From: Vreelandella salicampi
GTDB taxonomy: Bacteria > Pseudomonadota > Gammaproteobacteria > Pseudomonadales > Halomonadaceae
DNA: 64,000 bases
NCBI RefSeq assembly: GCF_013415105.1
Contig: NZ_JACCDF010000002.1
Location: 434,001 to 498,000 of the forward strand
Direction of reading: 5' to 3'
Part shown: positions 1-7,264 of the stretch, one piece after another
Layout: each line of letters opens with the position of its first letter
How positions within the stretch are numbered: position 1 is the first letter of the stretch
The notes under the pieces: model-generated
What the model was told of the DNA's origin: nothing
Seen by the model: the letters and a program-made list of their open reading frames with translations, nothing else
Database searches by the model: none
Program-made: the position numbers and the translations under genes

Positions 1-1417
1 GTGCCAGCGCGCGGGCAAAATATTTGTCATAAATAAAGCGTGTGGACGTCGCAAAGGAACGGCCTAATGCAATGGCCAGGCGCGCATCAAAGCTTGCATC
101 TTTAGTGTCTTTGGCGAATCGGCGAGCAAACTGATAGAGCTGGCGAATCAAACACATTAATTCCGCTCTGGGGGCAGCATCCATAATCGGTAACCGATAA
201 ACCGACACCATCAGTACGGATAGATCCTGAACATAGTCGGAATAAGAGGCACGGTGCAGATCGATAAAGTAAATGCGATCCTTGATTTCGTCGTAGATCA
301 CATTGTCGACGTTAAAATCGCCGTGGATCAGCACTGAAAACGGCGCACGCACCTGTTGCTCAAGGGTGTCGACGCGATCAATGAGTTGATCAAAACTTGG
401 GCGTGCTAGCCCGCAAATCGTCTGCTCCACATTAAAAAGCGTCGGGTGAGTGTGGTGGGTTTCTGGCATCCGTTTACGCAGCTGCTGCATATAACGAGGC
501 TGAGCCGGTTCATTGGTACGTGAACTCTTCCAAATTTTTCTCAGCGTTCTGCATAGTTTATCAACAAGCTGATTGGCTTCTTCCCACTGGCTGTTTAATA
601 GCAGCGATTCGAGCGTCCGTCCGGGAAGATGCTCGATCACCATTGAGCCCAGTTCGACCCCCTTTTCAACATGATGGGAAAGCACGGAGGGGGCCACCTT
701 GGGGTAGACCTGCTGCCATTGATGAACCCCGGAGAGCTCTTCAATGACTTTTGCGCTTTGCCCCTCCTTGTAGACCGCCATGACCTCGCCGGAGGCTGCG
801 TGTTCGGCTTTTAATGTCGCAATGGTGCTGCCGCTTCGGGTGAGGGCGAGGCGCTCAACCGTAAAGCCGCCATCGTGATCTGCCATGGTGTGCGCCGCAT
901 TTTTTAACTGCTTGTAGTTCTGCAGCCGCACGGCGGGGCCAAAATTGGCGGCCAGGAGCGCGTCTGCGAGTTCCGACAGCAGATGCACCATCCGATGAAC
1001 CTGAAAGTCCAAGACGGCGCTGTAGCCGGCGTTAGAGGTATCGGGTAAGCGGGCAAGTATTTTGGGGATCCGGCGCCCTATCTTAAGGCCTTGGCGGGTA
1101 TTGGAATTGTCCACATTAACAATCACCAGCTTGAGTGATTTGCCGACCGAGCGAAGCAGCTTGGCATATTCCTTGAGGTTCTTGTCCGGCACCTGATCAA
1201 GATACTTGATATCGGTAAATTCCAGGCAGGCCTGCCCTAAGTGATCAAGCAAATTGGCTAATCGCTCAATGGATTTGGATTGCTGAAAACCTGCGCCATC
1301 AATTTTTCGGCGTTGCACGTCAACCGCGACGGCTAGTTGGACTTTTTCCAGCAAGGTGCTTCTGTAACCCTTACGATTCATCAAGCGTTGCGCAGTAGGC
1401 CCTTTTGGCTGAGTCAC
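1..1417 (-). CDS. APH-fold phosphotransferase/kinase, C-terminus cut by window edge
   Basis: Reading the minus strand by hand gives an open frame from about 1537 that continues past base 1, so only the N-terminal ~470 residues are visible. The C-terminal half carries the aminoglycoside-phosphotransferase-type motif HGDFNVDN, followed about 20 residues later by IDLHRASYSDY, the metal-binding Asp region. The N-terminal ~130 residues (LACLEFTDI-like strand, then KSLKLVIVNVDN) look like a separate alpha/beta domain that I cannot assign. I chose the GTG at 1417 because it begins MTQPKGPTAQRLMNRKGYRS; the ATG at 1381 is an alternative, and neither has a strong ribosome site. The gene is divergent from the CofD-like gene at 1595, which suggests shared function in a GAK-type locus. 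The substrate is unknown. Confidence 0.75.
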   Translation of the reverse strand, partial: MTQPKGPTAQRLMNRKGYRSTLLEKVQLAVAVDVQRRKIDGAGFQQSKSIERLANLLDHLGQACLEFTDIKYLDQVPDKNLKEYAKLLRSVGKSLKLVIVNVDNSNTRQGLKIGRRIPKILARLPDTSNAGYSAVLDFQVHRMVHLLSELADALLAANFGPAVRLQNYKQLKNAAHTMADHDGGFTVERLALTRSGSTIATLKAEHAASGEVMAVYKEGQSAKVIEELSGVHQWQQVYPKVAPSVLSHHVEKGVELGSMVIEHLPGRTLESLLLNSQWEEANQLVDKLCRTLRKIWKSSRTNEPAQPRYMQQLRKRMPETHHTHPTLFNVEQTICGLARPSFDQLIDRVDTLEQQVRAPFSVLIHGDFNVDNVIYDEIKDRIYFIDLHRASYSDYVQDLSVLMVSVYRLPIMDAAPRAELMCLIRQLYQFARRFAKDTKDASFDARLAIALGRSFATSTRFIYDKYFARALA

Positions 1418-1594
1418 ATAAACTTCAACTAACGCAAAGTGATTTTCGATTTCAAATCGTAGAAAATAGAAATGCTCCAGAATTGATGCGTTGATAGCTT
1501 GCCCCCACCGTAGGAAGTGCGATTGGATAGGGGGATACTATAAGCACCCCGGCCGTTTTTTGTGTTACATTTTTCTTAAACTTCAAAGAGTTGC

Positions 1595-2815
1595 ATGAAT
1601 AGAAAACGCGTTACCCACGCCTATATCGATATGCCGAGAGCGCTTGTCAGGGGGCAGGATCTGCGCCTGGCCAGATACCGTAAAGCACCGGAACTAGGGC
1701 CGAAAATTCTTTTTTTTAGTGGTGGCACGGCCCTGAGGCGTTTTTCCGAAGTGCTGGCGAACTACACCCATAACTCCATTCATCTTGTTACCCCTTTCGA
1801 TTCAGGGGGCAGTTCCGCGGAGCTACGCCGCGCCTTTTCCATGCCAGCGGTTGGAGACCTGCGAGCCCGGTTACTTTCCTTAGCTGACGACTCCGTTACA
1901 GGCCACCCAGAAGTTGCCGCCCTTTTTTCACATCGGTTGGCGGCCCCAACTCTTGTGCAAGATCTGAAGGCACTCGTGAGCGCTAGGCATTCACTGCTTA
2001 AGGCGATTGCTGAACCCATGCGTTCACTGATCCAAAGTTATATTGCCGCCTTTTACAAACACATGCCGGCAGACTTCGACCTGGCTGGGGCGAGCGTGGG
2101 TAATTTGATTTTGACGGGTGGCTATCTTATTCACAACCGCTCTCTTGACCCGATTGCTTTTCTGTTTGGCCAATTGATCAAAACACGCGGTACCGTTCGG
2201 ACGACGACCGACGCTGACCTGCAGTTGGAGGTATTGTTGAAGAATGGTCGGACGATTACCGGGCAACACCGTTTTACCGGCAAGGAAACGGCAAGTATTG
2301 ATTCTCCCATCCAGTCGATCAAATTAACGGGTGAAGCAGATGATATCGATACCCGAGATGCATCCAAGGTGTGCAAAGAAACCCGTACGCTAATCGATTC
2401 CGCTGAGCTGCTGGTTTTTCCGCCGGGGAGTTTTTACAGCAGCGTTATTGCCAATCTGTTGCCTAATGGAATTACCAAGGCATTGAATAAAAACCCGGTG
2501 CCCAAGGTGTACGTGCCAAGTTTGGGCACCGATCTTGAAACGCTAGGTATGAACCTGGTTGACCAGATTCAAGTGCTCAATGCGCATTTATCAGGCAAAC
2601 CTCAAACAAAAGACTCTGCGCCAAAAACGGCGCGATGTTCCATTGATTTTCTACTGTTTGACTCGCAGTTGCTGAGCGTTTCGACCGAACAGCTTGATAG
2701 CATCTGTAACAAAATGGGGGTTCAAATTATCGATATAGATTTGGCCCCCGATAATGCTGATCTCGACCGTTACGATGACGTTAAGTTGGCCGAAGCGCTA
2801 CTTGGGCTTACCTAA
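1595..2815 (+). CDS. CofD-like protein of GAK-type system
   Basis: 406 residues. The N-terminus has the CofD/YvcK-type nucleotide-binding pattern: FFSGGTALRRFS at about 40, DSGGSSAELRRAF at about 69, then MPAVGDLRARLLSLAD. GASVGNLILTGGY in the middle and LLVFPPGSFYSSVIANLLP near 275 also fit. CofD transfers 2-phospholactate in F420 synthesis and YvcK regulates carbon flux and cell wall. This divergent branch matches what I recall as the CofD-related protein of the GAK gene set (ATP-grasp, HprK-related kinase and amphi-Trp proteins), whose role is not established. The start has an AAAGAG ribosome site 7 bases upstream. It is divergent from an APH-fold kinase gene and converges on pgi with only 22 bases between. 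Other members of the system would lie left of the window. Confidence 0.8.
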   Translation: MNRKRVTHAYIDMPRALVRGQDLRLARYRKAPELGPKILFFSGGTALRRFSEVLANYTHNSIHLVTPFDSGGSSAELRRAFSMPAVGDLRARLLSLADDSVTGHPEVAALFSHRLAAPTLVQDLKALVSARHSLLKAIAEPMRSLIQSYIAAFYKHMPADFDLAGASVGNLILTGGYLIHNRSLDPIAFLFGQLIKTRGTVRTTTDADLQLEVLLKNGRTITGQHRFTGKETASIDSPIQSIKLTGEADDIDTRDASKVCKETRTLIDSAELLVFPPGSFYSSVIANLLPNGITKALNKNPVPKVYVPSLGTDLETLGMNLVDQIQVLNAHLSGKPQTKDSAPKTARCSIDFLLFDSQLLSVSTEQLDSICNKMGVQIIDIDLAPDNADLDRYDDVKLAEALLGLT

Positions 2816-2837
2816 TCCTGAACCCGTGCCGCCTACG

Positions 2838-4508
2838 CTAGCGTTTCTTCTTGGCGGGCGTTTTGTCCGCACTTTTTTCAGACCCATTGGTTTCAGATCC
2901 ATTGGCTTTACCAGGAAAATGGGCGCGCACCAGCTCCAGCAGGCCTTGCGTCGAGGTGTCAAAGTCGGCGGCGTTGGTATCGATGCGTTCGCTGATTTCA
3001 CCGGCGATGCGTTTACCCAGCTGTACGCCCCATTGGTCAAAGGAGTTAATGTTCCAGATGACTCCTTGCACGAACACCTTGTGCTCGTAGAGCGCAATCA
3101 ACGCACCCAGGTTTTTCGGCGTTAACTCGTCAAGCAAAAGGGTGCTGGAAGGGCGGTTGCCGGGGCAGCTGTAGGGGTCGTGCTGGCTGAGTTCTTTGCT
3201 GTCTCCCTGGCTGCCTTCCATAAAGGCATTGGCCTGGGCGAGCATATTGGTGAGCAGGGCGAAGTGGTGGTCTTCCACGCCGGGTTCGGGTTTGAGCGAG
3301 GCAATAAAGTCGATAGGTACGTAGCGTGTGCCTTGGTGCAGTAGCTGGAAGAAGGCGTGCTGGCCGTTGGAGCCGGTTTGGCCCCAGACTATTGGGCCGG
3401 TTTTGTAATTCACCGGGTGGCCGAAAATATCCACCGACTTGCCGTTAGACTCCATATCCAGCTGCTGCAGGAACGAGGGCAGCTGATTAAGTGCCTGATC
3501 GTAAGGCACGATAGCCTGGGTTTCGGAGCCGATAAAGTTGATGTACCAAATACCGATCAAGGCCATCAGTACCGGCATGTTTTCCGAGAAGGGCGCTTCG
3601 ATAAAGTGGCGGTCCATCTCGTGGGCGCCTTCGAGCAGCTCGATAAAACCCTCGAAACCGATGGAAAGTGCAATCGGCAGACCGATGGACGACCACATCG
3701 AGTAGCGCCCACCTACCCAGGCCCAGAACTCGAACACGTTCTCTTCGCGAATGCCGAACTCCATCGCCGCTTTGCGGTTGGTGGAGGCGGCAATAAAGTG
3801 TGCGCCCACGTCGGCGTCTTCACCGGCGTTTTCCAGAAACCAGCGCCGTGCGGTTTTGGCGTTGAGCAAGGTCTCCTGGGTAGAGAAGGTTTTGGTGGAG
3901 ACGATAAACAGCGTGGTGGCCGGGTTGAGCCGCGAAAGCACCTTCTGGATATGGGTGCCGTCCACGTTGGAAACGAAGTGGAAGTGCAGCTCCGGGTGGC
4001 GGTATTTCAGTAGCGCCCGCACCGCCATATTAGGGCCTAGATCCGAGCCGCCAATGCCAATATTCACCACGTCTTTGATGCGCTGGCCGTTATAGCCTTT
4101 CCACTCGCCGCTGCGAACCGCCTCGGAAAACTGCTTGATCTGCTCGCGGGTGCGGGTGATCTCCGGCATCACGTCTTTACCGTCCACGTGTACCGGTTCA
4201 TCGCCCAAATTGCGCAGCGCAGTATGCAGTACCGGGCGGTTTTCGGTGACGTTGATGATATCGCCCGAGAACATCTGCGCCCGGCGCTGAACCAGCGCGG
4301 AGTGGTCGGCTAGCTCAATCAGCTTGGCAAGCACTTCATCGGAGACGTGGTGCTTGGAGTAATCTAAGAACAGACCACCTACCCGTAGACTCATCTTCTC
4401 AAAGCGCTGCGGATCATTGGTGAAGTAATCACGAATGCGGTCGTTGGCCGTTTTTTCGCGCAGGCGTTCGAGTGCCTGCCAGGTAACGCTGCGGGTAAGT
4501 TGAAACAT
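2838..4508 (-). CDS. pgi: Glucose-6-phosphate isomerase
   Basis: 556 residues, typical length for bacterial Pgi. It interconverts glucose 6-phosphate and fructose 6-phosphate in the cytoplasm. Family signatures are present: NVTENRPVLHTALRN near residue 85, VNIGIGGSDLGPNMA near 148, and GPIVWGQTGSNGQHAFFQLLHQG near 380, which contains the catalytic region. The C-terminus ends in a Lys-rich tail (SADKTPAKKKR) outside the conserved fold. It lies 45 bases behind fruA on the same strand, so it may be read through from the fructose operon. That placement lets fructose-derived fructose 6-phosphate return to glucose 6-phosphate and enter the Entner-Doudoroff route. Confidence 0.97.
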   Translation of the reverse strand: MFQLTRSVTWQALERLREKTANDRIRDYFTNDPQRFEKMSLRVGGLFLDYSKHHVSDEVLAKLIELADHSALVQRRAQMFSGDIINVTENRPVLHTALRNLGDEPVHVDGKDVMPEITRTREQIKQFSEAVRSGEWKGYNGQRIKDVVNIGIGGSDLGPNMAVRALLKYRHPELHFHFVSNVDGTHIQKVLSRLNPATTLFIVSTKTFSTQETLLNAKTARRWFLENAGEDADVGAHFIAASTNRKAAMEFGIREENVFEFWAWVGGRYSMWSSIGLPIALSIGFEGFIELLEGAHEMDRHFIEAPFSENMPVLMALIGIWYINFIGSETQAIVPYDQALNQLPSFLQQLDMESNGKSVDIFGHPVNYKTGPIVWGQTGSNGQHAFFQLLHQGTRYVPIDFIASLKPEPGVEDHHFALLTNMLAQANAFMEGSQGDSKELSQHDPYSCPGNRPSSTLLLDELTPKNLGALIALYEHKVFVQGVIWNINSFDQWGVQLGKRIAGEISERIDTNAADFDTSTQGLLELVRAHFPGKANGSETNGSEKSADKTPAKKKR

Positions 4509-4553
4509 AGAAGGCGGTCCTGTTGTTTTACCATCGTGGTTAGACTGAAAAGC

Positions 4554-6296
4554 TTAGCTGGCGATCGCCACTTGGGCAGCATCACGTTTAATGAACGCGT
4601 AGCCCAGGCCGGTGATCAGCGAGCCCACGACAATCGCGCCAAGATAAAACAGTGCCGGCGTAATGGCATTGGGGATTAGCAGCACGAAGATACCACCGTG
4701 GGGAGCCATCAGCTGGGCGCCGGCCAGCATGGAGAGCGCGCCGGTGACAGCGCCACCGATCATACAGGCGGGAATAACGCGCAGCGGGTCTTTGGCGGCG
4801 AAAGGAATCGCGCCTTCACTGATAAAGCAAAAGCCCAGCACAAAAGATGCCTTGCCTGCTTCACGTTCTGGGGCAGAGAACTTATTGCGCGCTACAAAAC
4901 TGGCGATGCCCATGCCAATGGGCGGTACCATACCCGCTGCCATAATGGCGGCCATCGGGCCATAGGTTTCTGAAGCCAGCAAGCCCACGCCGAAGGTGTA
5001 AGCGGCCTTGTTTACCGGCCCGCCTAGGTCGAAGCACATCATCGCGCCCAGCAAAATACCCAACAGCACCGCGTTGGTGGAGCCCATGGATTCCAGGAAA
5101 CTGGTCAGGGCGTTCAGCAGCGCCGCTACCGGTTCGCCAATCACGTAGATCATGGTCAGGCCGGTGACTAAGCTTGCCACCAGTGGAATAATCAGAATCG
5201 GCTTTAAAGATTCAACGCTGGAGGGCAGTTTCACATAGCGAGTCACTGCAAGTGCCACATAGCCAGCTAGGAACCCCGCCAAAATACCACCGATAAACCC
5301 GGAGCCGATATTAGCCGCCAGCATGCCGCCAATCATACCGGGTGCGATGCCGGGGCGGTCGGCAATGGAGTAAGCAATATAACCGGCCAATACCGGAATC
5401 ATCAGGGCAAAAGCCGTGCCGCCGCCAATTTGCATCAGCGCGGCAGCCAAGGTGCCCTCTTGCTCGAAGGCTTCAATACCAAATACGAAGGAAAGCGCAA
5501 TCAGCAGGCCGCCAGCGACCACCATCGGCAACATAAACGACACGCCGGTCAGCAGGTGCTTATAAACGCCTTTTTCTTTAACGCTTTTCTTCGCAGTTGC
5601 GGTGCTGCTATTGCCATCCTCTACATCGGCTTCCTTGAGCGCGGCTTCCAGCGTGGGGCGAGGCTTTTTCAAGGCATTGCCGGTAGAGGTGCGATAAATG
5701 CGCTTGCCGGCAAAGCGCGTTGGGTCCACGTCGATATCGCAGGCCAATACCACGATGTCGGCTTCGGCGATCTCTTCTTCGGTGAGCTGGTCCTGGGCAC
5801 CCACCGAGCCTTGGGTTTCCACGCGAATGGCGTGGCCCATGGCTTTACCGGCCTCGGCCAGCGCTTCTGCCGCCATAAAGGTGTGGGCAACGCCCGTGGG
5901 GCAGGCGGTGACGGCAACGATTTTCTTGCCGCCTGCGGCACTGTCGGCAGCCGGGGTAGCGGCCGCTGCCGGGGTCGCAGGAGCGCGGTAAATCGGCGCG
6001 TCACGCTTGGCTTGGGTTAAAAAAGCGCTGGGGTCGGGCAGGGCATTGGCAATCGGGGCTTGGAAAAGCCGCTTGCCTTCGAAACGCTCGGGGGCGGGCA
6101 CATGGTCGGCAGCCACCACAATTAAGTCGGCGTTATCGATTTGCTCGGCGTTGGCGGCCTGCAGCGGCGCAATTTCACCGTGCATTTCGACATGAACGCT
6201 CCAGCCCATACGCTCGGCGGCTTGCTCTAAGCGTTTGGCGGCAAGAAACGTGGTGGCCATGCCGCTGGGGCAGGCGGTAATTAGGATCAGGTTCAT
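4554..6296 (-). CDS. fruA: PTS fructose transporter subunit IIB'BC
   Basis: 580 residues. The protein starts with two IIB-like domains. The first (residues 1-100) has Cys9 in TACPSGMATTF; the second (125-225) has Cys132 in TACPTGVAHTF, the expected phosphorylated cysteine. An Ala-rich linker at 103-123 separates them. From about 245 a hydrophobic IIC membrane domain (HLLTGVSFMLPMVVAGG) runs to the end with about eight or more segments. It imports and phosphorylates fructose to fructose 1-phosphate at the inner membrane, taking phosphate from FruB. The start codon overlaps the fruK stop by 4 bases (ATGA), showing translational coupling. Third gene of fruBKA. Confidence 0.95.
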   Translation of the reverse strand: MNLILITACPSGMATTFLAAKRLEQAAERMGWSVHVEMHGEIAPLQAANAEQIDNADLIVVAADHVPAPERFEGKRLFQAPIANALPDPSAFLTQAKRDAPIYRAPATPAAAATPAADSAAGGKKIVAVTACPTGVAHTFMAAEALAEAGKAMGHAIRVETQGSVGAQDQLTEEEIAEADIVVLACDIDVDPTRFAGKRIYRTSTGNALKKPRPTLEAALKEADVEDGNSSTATAKKSVKEKGVYKHLLTGVSFMLPMVVAGGLLIALSFVFGIEAFEQEGTLAAALMQIGGGTAFALMIPVLAGYIAYSIADRPGIAPGMIGGMLAANIGSGFIGGILAGFLAGYVALAVTRYVKLPSSVESLKPILIIPLVASLVTGLTMIYVIGEPVAALLNALTSFLESMGSTNAVLLGILLGAMMCFDLGGPVNKAAYTFGVGLLASETYGPMAAIMAAGMVPPIGMGIASFVARNKFSAPEREAGKASFVLGFCFISEGAIPFAAKDPLRVIPACMIGGAVTGALSMLAGAQLMAPHGGIFVLLIPNAITPALFYLGAIVVGSLITGLGYAFIKRDAAQVAIAS

Positions 6297-7264
6297 CGCG
6301 TGGCTCCCTCGGTGATGGTGTCATCAAGACGCCGTACCCAAGTCTGTTGTTGGAGTGAGTCAAAGTCGTCGGCGTGGGCACTTCCCACGCCGACATGGCG
6401 AACCGCCTCGGCAGAGAGCGCCGTGGCGAAGCGAAGCGTATCTTGCGGCGCTAGATGGCTAAGCAGCCCGTGCAGCATGCCGGCGACAAAGGTGTCACCC
6501 GCGCAGACCGTGTTGGTGGCCGTCACACTTGGCGGAGTGGATTGCCAAACGCCTTGGCGGCTAACCCATAAAACGCCTTCAGCCCCGGCAGAAATGAGCG
6601 CGTTTTCAATGCCGCTGGCGTGCAGGCGCTCGGCCGCAGTTTGACGTTGTGCGTCGGTTTTAAGCGCGCTGCCTGCCCAATCGGCAAGCTCGGTTTCGTT
6701 AGGTTTAACGGCGGCAGGCTTTGCTGCAATAGCGGTGAGTAGCGACGGGCCGCTGGTATCGACCCAAAGCGGTGCGTCGTAGTGTTTAAGCGTGGTTAGC
6801 AGCTCGCCAAAGGTGTGTTGGTCAATACCGGGTGGCAGGCTGCCCGCCACGACCACCGCTTGTGGTGGCGTGGCGCTTTGAAACAGGCCATCGAGAGTTT
6901 CCAGCAGGGTATTGAGGTGCGTTGATTCAATCGGCATGCCGGGGCCATTGATATCCGTCACCCGGCCACTCTGCTCGGCAAGCTTGGCATTAATGCGCGT
7001 ATTACCCGGTACCCGCACAAAGGCATCTTTCACGCCGTAGTGGGGGAAAGCTAGGCTAAACGGGGCATCGTTATCCTGACCCAAAAAACCGCTAACCGTG
7101 ACGTCATGCCCCAGGCTTGCTAATACCCGGGCCACGTTCACGCCTTTCCCGGCCGCTTCCAGTTGGGCGCTGGTCGGGCGATTGACGTGGCCAAGCGAGA
7201 GCGCCTCCAAGTTGAAGGCTAAATCCAGCGCAGGGTTTAGCGTAATGCATATCACCCGTGCCAT
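6293..7264 (-). CDS. fruK: 1-phosphofructokinase
   Basis: 323 residues, PfkB/ribokinase family. It phosphorylates fructose 1-phosphate to fructose 1,6-bisphosphate. Seen in the sequence: N-terminal ITLNPALDLAF, the GKGVNVARVLASLG sugar-binding segment near 39, and CAGDTFVAGML near 255, corresponding to the family GAGD anion-hole/catalytic Asp motif. The ATG overlaps the stop of fruB by one base (TAATG) and its own stop overlaps fruA by 4 bases, so the three genes are a tightly coupled operon. Fructose 1-phosphate, its substrate, is the classical effector that releases Cra, whose gene is divergent upstream. Confidence 0.95.
   Translation of the reverse strand: MARVICITLNPALDLAFNLEALSLGHVNRPTSAQLEAAGKGVNVARVLASLGHDVTVSGFLGQDNDAPFSLAFPHYGVKDAFVRVPGNTRINAKLAEQSGRVTDINGPGMPIESTHLNTLLETLDGLFQSATPPQAVVVAGSLPPGIDQHTFGELLTTLKHYDAPLWVDTSGPSLLTAIAAKPAAVKPNETELADWAGSALKTDAQRQTAAERLHASGIENALISAGAEGVLWVSRQGVWQSTPPSVTATNTVCAGDTFVAGMLHGLLSHLAPQDTLRFATALSAEAVRHVGVGSAHADDFDSLQQQTWVRRLDDTITEGATR

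Noticed and set aside
3357-4013. 218-residue plus-strand frame inside pgi, and similar long antisense frames in fruB, edd and nosZ
   Set aside because: They lie wholly antisense to strongly conserved genes and have no family features; they are a by-product of high GC content.
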